This document shows positions 9,124 through 22,320 of a stretch of DNA of 64,000 bases, one piece after another. Within the stretch, counting starts at the first letter, position 1; each line of letters starts with the position of its first letter. A program made the translations under genes and the position numbers. The stretch covers positions 372,001-436,000 of the forward strand of contig NZ_CP065139.1 in NCBI RefSeq assembly GCF_015693305.1, given 5' to 3'. This stretch comes from Sphingobium sp. Cam5-1 (GTDB lineage Bacteria > Pseudomonadota > Alphaproteobacteria > Sphingomonadales > Sphingomonadaceae). Below the pieces are notes generated by a model. The model had not been told where the DNA came from. It ran no database searches and worked only from the letters and a program-made list of their open reading frames with translations.

Positions 9124-9849
9124 TCATGCCGGGTGGACGGGCAAGGCGAGCGTCCGGTCTATCGCCTGCAACAATATCCCGCTCGCGCTGTCCGCATCAT
9201 GGTGCAGTTCATGTCCGCCGGGCAGGCGGACGGTGGTCGCGTTAGGCTGGCGTAGCGAAGGGCAAAGGCTCGACCGTTCCTCCGCGCCATGGATGCAGAG
9301 CAGCGGCACCCAACTCAATTTGCGACCCGCGAGAGAGGCATCCTCCTCGGGCTCCCCGATAGAGAATATTTCCGAAGGCGACGCGCGCCATTCCCGCGTT
9401 CCGCCGGGCACGATCAGGCCGACAAAGGCGATCCGGCGACGCAGTTCATTCGGCACATAGGGCAGGGATGGCGCGATGACATCGGCTCCGAAGGATTGGC
9501 CTAACAACAGCAGCCGGGCCTGAGGATCGATCGCGATCGCGCGTCGCAACCCGTCGGCTATCATTGCGCCCGTCTGCTCAGGTGTGCGGCGGACGCGGAA
9601 GAAGTGCAGGCTGTTCTCGGCGACCACGGGGATGCCATGGGCCGTCAGCCGATCGGCGATCGCCGGGCCAAGTCCCGCATGGAAGCCCATGTCGCCAGAC
9701 AGGTAAAGCGCGACCGCATGCCGATCCGCCTTCTGCCCCGTCTTGGCAGGCATGACGTCGAACAGATGCCCGCCCACATATCCCAGATACCAGAAGGACA
9801 GGACAATGACGCCGCATAACGGCAGCAATGTGCGCGCCAGCGATTTCAC
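9124..9849 (-). CDS. acvB: VirJ/AcvB-family serine hydrolase
   Basis: This single-domain protein of about 241 residues matches the VirJ size, or the C-terminal half of AcvB. It has an N-terminal membrane/export segment (LLPLCGVIVLSFWYLGYVGG), the family start motif LYLSGDMGF, a nucleophile motif GQSFGAD and a late His in GGHELHHDAD. In Agrobacterium and Rhizobium, AcvB/AtvA is encoded with the MprF homologue LpiA and is reported to hydrolyse lysyl-phosphatidylglycerol in the periplasm; the same pairing is seen here. The GTG at 9849 overlaps the upstream stop as GTGA and has GGAG 9 bases before it; an ATG at 9864 is the alternative. The symbol follows the family and the lpiA-type context. Confidence 0.82.
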   Translation of the reverse strand: MKSLARTLLPLCGVIVLSFWYLGYVGGHLFDVMPAKTGQKADRHAVALYLSGDMGFHAGLGPAIADRLTAHGIPVVAENSLHFFRVRRTPEQTGAMIADGLRRAIAIDPQARLLLLGQSFGADVIAPSLPYVPNELRRRIAFVGLIVPGGTREWRASPSEIFSIGEPEEDASLAGRKLSWVPLLCIHGAEERSSLCPSLRQPNATTVRLPGGHELHHDADSASGILLQAIDRTLALPVHPA

Positions 9850-12800
9850 GCCGCCTTGCTCCATGCCGCCATATCCTCCGCCGCGCCGCCCGATGCCTGA
9901 ACCCGGCCGCTCCGCTCCAACTTACCCCATCCGACCCATGGCCCCAATATGGCGGTCGCGGTGGCACGGATCACGACGCCGTACATGATCTGGCGATAAA
10001 CAAAGCGCTGCGCCACCAGCAGCAAGGCCGGATAGTGCCGCTCGCGCGGTTCGAGCTTGTAGGCGACAGCGCCGCACAGCACGTCGATGGCGCAAAAGGC
10101 GAGCCAATAGAGACCCATGCGCAGCACATCGGTTTGCGTCTGCGCCCAGCCATGCTGATGGATGCGCACCGCCGTATCGATGCTACTGACGATCAGGGCC
10201 AGGTCGATGATCGGCGACACCAATGCAAAGCCGATCTGGAACAGCCAGGCCTGCGGCAATCCGACCCAGCTCAAACCCGCTGGCTTGCCATCGCGCCAGA
10301 TGCCGCGATGCTTCCACAGGCACTGCAACGTGCCATAAGCCCAACGGAACCGCTGCTTGGCAAGCGCGCGGAAACTTTCAGGGGCCTCGGTCCAAGCGAC
10401 GGCTTCAGTGTCATAGGCGACCAGCCAGCCCGCACGCTGGACCGCGATCGTCAGGTCCTGATCCTCCGCCAGCGTGTCGAGCGGATAGCCGCCCACCTCG
10501 TCCAGCGCCGCCCGCCGCCATGCGCCCACCGCACCCGGCACAACCGTGATCGCGCCGAACCGGGCCAGCGCCCGCCGCTCCAGATTCTGCGCCGTCACAT
10601 ACTCCACCGCCTGCCAGCGGGTGACGAGGTTCACGCGGTTGCCGACCATCGCATTGCCCGCCACCGCGCCCACATCCTCATCGGCGAACCAGCGGGCGAG
10701 CCGCGCGATGGTCAGCGGCTCGAATTGCGTGTCCGCGTCAAGCGCGACGATGATCGGGGCGCGGGCCAGCTCCAGTGCACGGTTGAGTGCCGCAGCCTTG
10801 CCGCCATTGGTGAGGGTAAGCAGCCGGACGCGTTCGTCCCCGGCGAAGGCGCGTGTGACGATCGCGCTTGTTCCGTCCGTGGAGCCATCGTCGACTACGA
10901 TGACGTCCAGCGTCACCTGCTCGCTCGCCAGCACGCGGCGCACCGACGCCTCAATCACCTTGGCTTCATTGAAGGCGGGGATGATCACCGACACAAGAAC
11001 GTCCTGCTGCATCGCTGGCGGTTCTACTCGGTTGGAACGCAGGCGGCTGCCAAGCGCGAGCGCCGCCAGCATCAGCGCCCGGCCGATGCCGAACAGGATT
11101 ACCGCAAAGAACAGCCATTTAAGCGCCGCCGCGATCGCGGCCAGCACAAGAAAGACCGCAACGTCGATCCGCACCGCCGCCAGATCGGCCCCGCCGATCC
11201 TTGGCATCACCTTGTCCGGTGTCAGCCCTGCGAGGGTGGATATGGTGACGAAGCGATAGCCCTTCGCCTCCAGCCGCTTGATGATGCGGGGCAACGCCGC
11301 GACCGTCTGCGCCCGGTCCCCGCCGCTGTCGTGCAGCAGAACAACCTGTGCTGAGCGGTCAGCGTCCCCGGCCTCAACCTGCTGAACCGTGCGATCGACG
11401 ATTGCATCCACGCCCGGCCGCGTCCAATCGCCCGGATCGACATGCAAGCCGACATTCAAATAACCTGCGCGCTGCGCCTCCAGCGCGGGACCGATCTCGT
11501 CCGCGCTGGTGGGTTCGGCGTCCCCGAAATAAGGTGCGCGGAATAGACGCATGGCCCGGCCGGTATAGGCTTCCACCAGGCGCTGCGTGCTATTCAGTTC
11601 CAGCGAGACGCCGCGTGGCGAGACCTGGGCCAGATTGGGGTGGGTGTAGCTATGGCTGCCGATCTCGCTGCCCTGCGCGATGATCTCCCGCAACAGCGAA
11701 GGATGCATGATCGCATTTTCGCCTATGACGAAGAAGGTGGCGGGCACATGCGCGCGCTTCAATATGTCGAGGATCGGCGGCGTCCATACCGCATCCGGCC
11801 CATCATCAAAGGTCAGCGCAAGCATATGCGGGCGGTAGCCCGTCCGCCGGATGACATAGGGGGTAGGAAGGCTCGCATAATGTTCGTCGATGATCAGCCC
11901 GCTGAGCGGCCCTAAACCCATGCGCACCGTTCGATGACCGATGGTGGGCACATCGTCGATCCGCAGGATTTCACCATTGCCCTCGACATCGACGGAATTG
12001 AAGCTGGTCAGCCGTCCGAGCCCCTCCACCTTGCCCTTCTTCCCGGCGAGCGCGGACCAGAAGCCGGGGTCCTCCGACCCCAGGCGCCACAGCGCGATCC
12101 CGCCTGCGCCGGTGATCCGCGCGGCGCGAACCTGGTTCCAGGCGCTAGCCGCGTCCAGCATCCAGACATGATGGACAACGCCATCCTCGGAATAGTCGAA
12201 GGTCGCGTTGCCGCTCCTGCCGTCAAAGCGGATCGGAGCGCCCGAGTCATGCGCCGTCAGCCATGCATCTTCGATCGACAGGATTGAAGCTGGGCCGCCG
12301 CCTTGTTTCCAATCATAAGCATAGTTGCCGATCGCCACGATCGCCTTGGATGCCGGGACGGCACGCAGCGCGGCCCGCAAACGGGCGACGAACCAGGGCT
12401 GCGCGGCAATCGGACCCGGCTGATCGCCGATGAAATGCTGGTCATAGTCCATCAGGAAAAGGCGGTCGGCCACGCGCGCATAGGCATGCAGGTTCCAACG
12501 CGCATCATCCACGGGCACGGTCAGCATCACTTGCTGATTTTGACTGTGCAGCAGTTTTCCTGCTTCCTTGAGGAACGATAGATAATTGGCGTGCGCGCCA
12601 GGCGGCAGCGCTTCCAGATCGAATATTACCCCTGATGCTTTAAGCGCCTTCAGCGACTGAACCAGACGCAGGAGCAGCGCCTTCCGCGCCGCGCGGTCAT
12701 GCAGCAGTGCCGCCGTTCCGGCACCGTCCCAATCGCCATCATCGGCATTCTGTACGACGGGCATGACGCGCGGGCGATGAGCCGAGGTGCGGATGAGCGA

Positions 12801-13220
12801 CGTGAAAACCGGATCATTCGTGACGCGCAGGTCGTGGCGCGGGCCGGTAACAGAAAGCAAGGTCGGGGCCACCCAGTCGATCTGGCCGATATGCTGGCGC
12901 AAAGATGCCCGGCTTGCGTCGTCCCACGGTACATAGAAGGCAACGCTAACAGCCTTACCAGCGGCGCCCTGACCCCGATGCGGCAGCCATTCTGAAAGAC
13001 GGTGGCGGACGGTAGCCTGAAAATGGTTCAGGCGTTGGCCGATGCCTTCCGGACGGCGGCGCTCCATCTGCAATGGAACGGCAGGTGGGATGGGCACATT
13101 GATGATGGTATAGGCAAAGGCCATTCCGGCGGCGAGAATGACCATGATCAGGCAGAATAGAGTCGGCAGCGTCAAGCGGCGCCTGCGGCCGGTGGCATCG
13201 TAGAAAACTGGCCTGTGCAT
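9846..13220 (-). CDS. Three-domain GH18-like / NodB polysaccharide deacetylase / GT2 glycosyltransferase fusion
   Basis: The 1124-residue inner-membrane protein carries three enzyme domains in a row. After a membrane anchor (about 17-40) comes a GH18-like barrel (about 90-410) with the catalytic strand GVIFDLEALPP near residue 200. A CE4/NodB deacetylase follows (about 465-660) with all motifs intact: LTFDDGPD, SHSYTHPN, RAPYFGD, DPGDWTRPG and VLLHDSGGD. Then come membrane segments and a processive GT2 domain (about 742-960) with DDGSTDGT, DADTQ, AEDQD and QRFRW, ending in further membrane helices. The set suggests one protein that makes, deacetylates and trims a beta-linked N-acetylglucosamine-type polymer, as PgaC and PgaB do with separate chains. 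It is the first gene of the operon leading to acvB and mprF. The polymer is inferred. Confidence 0.85.
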   Translation of the reverse strand: MHRPVFYDATGRRRRLTLPTLFCLIMVILAAGMAFAYTIINVPIPPAVPLQMERRRPEGIGQRLNHFQATVRHRLSEWLPHRGQGAAGKAVSVAFYVPWDDASRASLRQHIGQIDWVAPTLLSVTGPRHDLRVTNDPVFTSLIRTSAHRPRVMPVVQNADDGDWDGAGTAALLHDRAARKALLLRLVQSLKALKASGVIFDLEALPPGAHANYLSFLKEAGKLLHSQNQQVMLTVPVDDARWNLHAYARVADRLFLMDYDQHFIGDQPGPIAAQPWFVARLRAALRAVPASKAIVAIGNYAYDWKQGGGPASILSIEDAWLTAHDSGAPIRFDGRSGNATFDYSEDGVVHHVWMLDAASAWNQVRAARITGAGGIALWRLGSEDPGFWSALAGKKGKVEGLGRLTSFNSVDVEGNGEILRIDDVPTIGHRTVRMGLGPLSGLIIDEHYASLPTPYVIRRTGYRPHMLALTFDDGPDAVWTPPILDILKRAHVPATFFVIGENAIMHPSLLREIIAQGSEIGSHSYTHPNLAQVSPRGVSLELNSTQRLVEAYTGRAMRLFRAPYFGDAEPTSADEIGPALEAQRAGYLNVGLHVDPGDWTRPGVDAIVDRTVQQVEAGDADRSAQVVLLHDSGGDRAQTVAALPRIIKRLEAKGYRFVTISTLAGLTPDKVMPRIGGADLAAVRIDVAVFLVLAAIAAALKWLFFAVILFGIGRALMLAALALGSRLRSNRVEPPAMQQDVLVSVIIPAFNEAKVIEASVRRVLASEQVTLDVIVVDDGSTDGTSAIVTRAFAGDERVRLLTLTNGGKAAALNRALELARAPIIVALDADTQFEPLTIARLARWFADEDVGAVAGNAMVGNRVNLVTRWQAVEYVTAQNLERRALARFGAITVVPGAVGAWRRAALDEVGGYPLDTLAEDQDLTIAVQRAGWLVAYDTEAVAWTEAPESFRALAKQRFRWAYGTLQCLWKHRGIWRDGKPAGLSWVGLPQAWLFQIGFALVSPIIDLALIVSSIDTAVRIHQHGWAQTQTDVLRMGLYWLAFCAIDVLCGAVAYKLEPRERHYPALLLVAQRFVYRQIMYGVVIRATATAILGPWVGWGKLERSGRVQASGGAAEDMAAWSKAA

Positions 13221-13434
13221 CGTTCGCCTATCCGACTGGAGAGGCGACGCAACAGGGGTAAGCGCCGCCTCTCACTTACGTGGCCACCATGTGAGCCGCT
13301 GCACGGGATAGCTGGCATGGCCTAACCGACGCATGGTCGGCAGATTACAACTTTGTCATGGGAAGGGCCTGAGCATGCCGTGTAGCAGGAAATGGCGCTG
13401 ATCGACGCAGCGGCGATAAGGAATCCGCCGCACA

Positions 13435-13851
13435 TTATCCCCGGCCCATCATGGCCGTTTCGGACATGAACCGGGCAAGTGCTTCTGCGCAGTTTACGGG
13501 ATCATGGGCAGCTTCCCTCAATAGCTGCTCAACGTCCGGATAATTCGCTTGAGCAGGTAGAACATAGGCCAGCGACCAAGTGACGAACCGCCGGTGAGGA
13601 TAGACGCCTTCGGCGATGGTGCGGATATTTTCGTGCCTCAGGTCATCGAATATAAGACGCTGCAACGCGTCCACGGCGTCTGCTGGCCCTTCAAGATATT
13701 GCGCGAAATTGCGGCCGGTGAACAGGAGCGCGCCCGTGACGTGGAGGCGGTGATTGCGCGGGACGGAATCCTTGATGATATCCGCGACCAGCTCATCGGC
13801 CTCATCCTCGGCGAGCCTGCTGGCGCTGGTGTAGAACCATCTGAAGACCAT
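13435..13851 (-). CDS. Short BLUF-domain blue-light photoreceptor
   Basis: A stand-alone flavin-binding BLUF protein of about 138 residues. Counted from the ATG at 13851 it has the flavin-contacting Tyr7 (FYTSAS), Asn33 (PRNHRLHVTGAL), Gln51 (FAQYLEGP) and Trp92 (RRFVTWSLAY). The Gln-to-Trp (41) and Asn-to-Gln (18) spacings match those of AppA. An in-frame ATG at 13884 would add 11 unrelated residues; GGAG 9 bases before 13851 supports the shorter form. There is no fused EAL, GGDEF or cobalamin domain, so the signal must pass to an unknown partner protein. A C-terminal helical cap of about 35 residues follows the BLUF core. No neighbour looks like a dedicated partner. Confidence 0.9.
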   Translation of the reverse strand: MVFRWFYTSASRLAEDEADELVADIIKDSVPRNHRLHVTGALLFTGRNFAQYLEGPADAVDALQRLIFDDLRHENIRTIAEGVYPHRRFVTWSLAYVLPAQANYPDVEQLLREAAHDPVNCAEALARFMSETAMMGRG

Positions 13852-13970
13852 CGACGCGAACTCCGGAAGGCCGCTGGTCCTCATTATAGAGGAGGCTATC
13901 CGTTCGTCGCCAACTCACAGGGGGTAAACACAAAGCCCCGCCCCCTGCCGCCATTCAAACGCCGCTGCCC

Positions 13971-13999
13971 CCTCGCTCAAGAGCAGGCGAGCAGCGAGG
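13971..13999 (-). terminator. Possible terminator hairpin after gltD
   Basis: A 7-base perfect inverted repeat (CCTCGCT ... AGCGAGG, 15-base loop) lies about 90 bases beyond the gltD stop on the minus strand. There is no T-run, so this is a weak call; the surrounding 13852-14088 shows no gene. Confidence 0.3.
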
Positions 14000-14088
14000 T
14001 ATGGCGATCGGGTCGAGGCCTTGCGGGGGTACACTGATGATCGGCCCCGTCCTTCGGAGCCTTTCACCGTCACGATTGCCTTCAGTGC

Positions 14089-15525
14089 TTAACGAGGAAG
14101 GTCGCTGACACCCATCAGGTGCAGATCGACTGCGCGAGCGCACTGTCGGCCCTCCCGAATGGCCCAGACCACCAGCGATTGGCCGCGGCGCATGTCGCCG
14201 CAGGCAAATACCGACGGCTGGCTGGTGGCATAGTCGGTCATGTTCGCCTTCACATTGCCGCGCGCGTCGAGTTCGGCACCCGATTGCTCGACCATGCCTG
14301 CCTTGCGAGGGCCAACGAAGCCCATCGCCAGCAGGACGAGGTCGGCCTTCAGCTGGAATTCGCTGCCCGCGATTTCCTGCATCTTGCCATCAACCCATTC
14401 GACGCGCACGCATTCGAGCGCCTCGATCTGGCCGTTTTTGCCGATCGCCCGCTTGGTAGTAACCGCCCAGTCGCGGTCGCACCCTTCCTGATGAGAAGAA
14501 GACGTCCGCAGCTTGAGCGGCCAATTGGGCCAGCTAAGCGACTTTTCCTCCCTCTCGGGTGGCTTTGGCATGATCTCCAGTTGGGTGACCGAAGCGGCGC
14601 CCTGCCGGTTGGAGGTGCCGACACAGTCCGACCCCGTGTCGCCGCCGCCGATGACGACGACATGCTTGCCCTGCGCGGACAAGGTGCCGCGCGGCGCGGC
14701 GCGCAGTTCATCGTCGCCCGCATTGCGTTTGTTCTGCTGCGTCAGGAATTCCATCGCCAGCCGCACGCCAGCCAGCTCGCTTCCGGGAATGTCCAGCGTG
14801 CGCGGATGTTCCGCGCCACCGGACAGGACCACGGCGTCATAATTGCTGCGCAGCGCGTCCATCGAGATGGCGACGCCGATTTCGGTCGAAGTGCGGAATT
14901 CCACACCTTCCGCTTCCATCTGCTGGGCGCGGCGGTTGATCAGATGCTTTTCCATCTTGAAATCGGGGATGCCGTAACGCAGCAATCCACCGACTCGGTC
15001 ATTCTTTTCGAACACAGTGACGGTGTGGCCAGCGCGGGCGAGCTGCTGCGCGCAGGCAAGGCCAGCCGGGCCAGACCCGACGACCGCGACGCGTTTGCCG
15101 GTCTTGCGCACGGGCAGCTGCGGTTCGATCCAACCTTCACGCCAACCGCGATCGACGATTTCGCATTCGATCGACTTGATCGTGACGGGGGAGTCCACGA
15201 TGTTCAGCGTGCAGCTCGCCTCGCACGGGGCGGGACAGACGCGGCCGGTGAATTCCGGGAAGTTATTGGTGCTATGCAGCGTTTCCAGCGCCGTCTTCCA
15301 ATCATCCTCATAGACCAGATGGTTCCAGTCCGGGATGATGTTGTTCACCGGACAACCGTTGTGACAGAAGGGGATGCCGCAGGCCATGCAGCGCGCGGCC
15401 TGGTCGCGGATCTCTTCCTTCGACAGCGGGACGATGAACTCGTTCCAGTGCTTCAGACGCTCTTCGGGCGCGGTGTAGCTGCGATCTTTGCGCTCAACCT
15501 CGAGGAAACCGGTGGGCTTGCCCAA
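14089..15525 (-). CDS. gltD: Glutamate synthase small subunit
   Basis: GltD takes electrons from NADPH and feeds them to GltB, which makes two glutamates from glutamine and 2-oxoglutarate. The 478-residue protein has the N-terminal cysteine cluster that coordinates 4Fe-4S centres ([17 protein letters not shown]), the first dinucleotide fold [15 protein letters not shown] (FAD), the second fold [12 protein letters not shown] (NADPH) and the C-terminal FAD motif [18 protein letters not shown]. Length and domains are standard. It lies 65 bases downstream of gltB on the same strand, so the two are probably one transcript. Confidence 0.97.
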   Translation of the reverse strand: MGKPTGFLEVERKDRSYTAPEERLKHWNEFIVPLSKEEIRDQAARCMACGIPFCHNGCPVNNIIPDWNHLVYEDDWKTALETLHSTNNFPEFTGRVCPAPCEASCTLNIVDSPVTIKSIECEIVDRGWREGWIEPQLPVRKTGKRVAVVGSGPAGLACAQQLARAGHTVTVFEKNDRVGGLLRYGIPDFKMEKHLINRRAQQMEAEGVEFRTSTEIGVAISMDALRSNYDAVVLSGGAEHPRTLDIPGSELAGVRLAMEFLTQQNKRNAGDDELRAAPRGTLSAQGKHVVVIGGGDTGSDCVGTSNRQGAASVTQLEIMPKPPEREEKSLSWPNWPLKLRTSSSHQEGCDRDWAVTTKRAIGKNGQIEALECVRVEWVDGKMQEIAGSEFQLKADLVLLAMGFVGPRKAGMVEQSGAELDARGNVKANMTDYATSQPSVFACGDMRRGQSLVVWAIREGRQCARAVDLHLMGVSDLPR

Positions 15526-15590
15526 ACTCTTTCTCCAAACTTCTCAATCTTGTCGCATGCGAGGGAGTAATGCCCTCACCCCCATGAAGC

Positions 15591-20237
<4,647 letters not shown>

Positions 20238-20292
20238 TCACATTCCATTCCGTGCGATCTTGCGAGCGCGCCATTACACGCGCGGCGAACGG

Positions 20293-20320
20293 CAGGGAAT
20301 AGCTTTGGCGCGATTCCCTG
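20293..20320 (-). promoter_or_regulatory. Inverted repeat in the gltB upstream region
   Basis: A perfect 8-base inverted repeat (CAGGGAAT ... ATTCCCTG, 12-base gap) 56-83 bases upstream of the gltB start. It could be an operator or a leader hairpin; the sequence does not decide. The rest of 20238-20494 holds no recognisable gene. Confidence 0.35.
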
Positions 20321-20494
20321 ACGGCGATCGATCAAAAAATCCGCATTTTAAGCAGAATCAGGCGAACTTGTCTGCGCACAGTCCGCCACCTGACCGTTCG
20401 AATCGGCCATAAATGTCTCATGCAACGCTGACAATAGGCGAGAGAAGGTCGTTCCCGAAGAGGCGGAACAGAGCTCACCACTGCTCGCCAAGCC

Positions 20495-20974
20495 TTATTG
20501 ACCCCGCAATTGCACCAGTTCCACGATTACGCCATCGGCATCGCGCACGACGCTGTTGATCACCGGCCCCTTCTCGTCCGCCGCAGCGATCCTGACGATG
20601 GGAAAACCCGCCTTCTGCACGCGCAGCGCGGCGGCCCGACTGTCACTGACCCGAATGCCGACCTTCGCGCCCGTCGATCGGTTCTGGGTGGCGTTCGGCT
20701 TTTCATAATGAATAAGGATCAGCAGCGGTTCGTTGGACCGGGGATCACCGGAAAAATTGAATGCGATCTTTTCGGCAGGATCACCCGGCTTGCTGATCGT
20801 AAAGACCGACTTCATGCCGAGCGCATCGACATAGAAGGATCGGGCGCGGGCCATGTCGGCCACCTCCAGCGACAGGAAACCGAATCCTGGCATCGTAGGC
20901 TGATCTCGCATCTCCGCATAAACGGGCGCTGTTGCCAGCAGCGCGGACAGGGCAATCATCGCGACGCGCTTCAT
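20495..20974 (-). CDS. Exported VOC (glyoxalase/dioxygenase fold) protein
   Basis: About 159 residues with a Sec signal (KRVAMIALSALLATAPVYA) and one vicinal-oxygen-chelate domain: GFLSLEVADMARARSFYVDALG at its start and VRDADGVIVELVQLRG at its end, the latter holding a metal-ligand-like Glu. The ATG at 20974 overlaps the upstream stop as ATGA, which decides the start; frames to 21025 are open but carry no homology. Exported VOC proteins are less usual than cytosolic ones. Last gene of the four-gene DUF1592/DUF1552 unit. The substrate is unknown. Confidence 0.8.
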   Translation of the reverse strand: MKRVAMIALSALLATAPVYAEMRDQPTMPGFGFLSLEVADMARARSFYVDALGMKSVFTISKPGDPAEKIAFNFSGDPRSNEPLLILIHYEKPNATQNRSTGAKVGIRVSDSRAAALRVQKAGFPIVRIAAADEKGPVINSVVRDADGVIVELVQLRGQ

Positions 20975-22320
20975 GCCATGATCTCCGACAAGCTGCGCGA
21001 CGTCCGCATGGCGTCCGTGCCCCATGCGTCGACGGGAACCCCCATCAGTTGTTGCATGGTGAGGCCGACGCGCGAAATCAGGTCGCCCTGCCCCGCGATA
21101 TGGATGCCGCTCTTCACCTTCCCGCCTGCTCGTCCAGCCAGCATCACAGGGATGCCGTTCACATCGTGGTTTTTCGCATAGCTTACCTCGGAATGAGCGA
21201 CGACCAGCATGTTGTCGAGCAAAGTGCCGTCCCCTTCCTTGATCGCTGACATTGCGGCTACGAAGTCGGCCCAGCCCTGCATGCTCTGCGTGGAAAAGGC
21301 ATCGACCGTCGGCTGATAGCCCTTGGTACGATCCACCTGTTCTTCATGCGTAGCCTGATGATAGGCAGTGGGCGATCCGGCCTGCCGCAGGTCGGCGGTG
21401 GCGGTGGAAAAGACCATGTTGAACACCTTTGTCTGGTTGCAGGCGACGGCCATCGCCAGCAGTTCCGCCATCAGCTTGTGCGACTGCTGGCGGGCGGTAA
21501 CGTCTGTGCTGGCGGGCAGGTCGGCAGGCTGTGTCGGCACGACGCACGCCTCTGCTCGGGGCGGCTTTTCCAGTTGCAGCGCCAGCTTGTTCTCGACCTC
21601 ACGGATGGAGGTGAAATAGCTGTCCACCCGCGCCTTGTCCTCCGCCCCCAGCTTGCCCAGCATCCGGCGCCGTTCATCGGTCACGGCGGACAAGACGCTG
21701 CGGCGCGCCATCACCTTGGGATCGGGGGTGAATTCCGCCGCATTGGGGTCACGAAAATCCGCGCCGAAGATGCGACGATACAGCTCCATGGGCGATGCGA
21801 CGCTGGGGTTCATCTCCGTCCCGCTGCGATAGGAAAAGCTGGTACGCGCATTGCCATCGGCACTCAGTTCCAGGCTGCGGAACAGCGTACCCGCGCCGAT
21901 CGCATCCGCGATGCTGACGTCGAATGTCGGGCCGACGAGCTGCTGCCATGTATCGCTGGGCGTCCCGGTTCGAAGGCCCACATTGCCCGAGATATGCGGT
22001 TGATTGCTCTTGCCGCCCAAGGTGACACCGAAGCCTGAAAGGACGGAAACCTTGTCCTGCACCGGCTTGATCGGCGCGAGTTCAGGCGGCAGATCGTAAT
22101 TGGCGCCAGCCATCTTGGGATTCCAACGGTCAGGGATCATCCCGCAGCCCCAGAACCATGTGCCAAAGCGCACCGGCAAACGGCCACCACCATAGGTCGC
22201 GGCCACCGCCGCGCCGCTATTGTCCAGGAAATAGTCGAGGAACGGCAAGCCCACGGCCACCGCGCCGCCGCCAAGCATGCCACGCAGCAAAAAGCCGCGC
22301 CTGTCGAACTGCGTCATCAA
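20971..22320 (-). CDS. DUF1552 exported protein with Tat-like signal
   Basis: 449 residues. The N-terminus FDRRGFLLRGMLGGGAVAVG is a twin-arginine-type signal, so the protein is probably folded before export. The rest matches the DUF1552 family: FGTWFWGCGMIPDRWNP, LSGFGVTLGGKSNQPH, FDVSIADAIG, VVAHSEVSYAKNH and GRAGGKVKSGIHI. The fold resembles sulfatase/alkaline-phosphatase-like DUF1501 proteins in layout, with several conserved His and Asp that could bind metal. Its gene overlaps the DUF1592 gene by 4 bases. The biochemical role of the family is not established; I make no functional call. Confidence 0.85.
   Translation of the reverse strand: MMTQFDRRGFLLRGMLGGGAVAVGLPFLDYFLDNSGAAVAATYGGGRLPVRFGTWFWGCGMIPDRWNPKMAGANYDLPPELAPIKPVQDKVSVLSGFGVTLGGKSNQPHISGNVGLRTGTPSDTWQQLVGPTFDVSIADAIGAGTLFRSLELSADGNARTSFSYRSGTEMNPSVASPMELYRRIFGADFRDPNAAEFTPDPKVMARRSVLSAVTDERRRMLGKLGAEDKARVDSYFTSIREVENKLALQLEKPPRAEACVVPTQPADLPASTDVTARQQSHKLMAELLAMAVACNQTKVFNMVFSTATADLRQAGSPTAYHQATHEEQVDRTKGYQPTVDAFSTQSMQGWADFVAAMSAIKEGDGTLLDNMLVVAHSEVSYAKNHDVNGIPVMLAGRAGGKVKSGIHIAGQGDLISRVGLTMQQLMGVPVDAWGTDAMRTSRSLSEIMA

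Noticed and set aside
9828..11354. 508-codon plus-strand open frame opposite the GT2 part of the fusion gene
   Set aside because: Low-complexity Arg/His/Gln-rich product, an antisense shadow of a well-supported gene.
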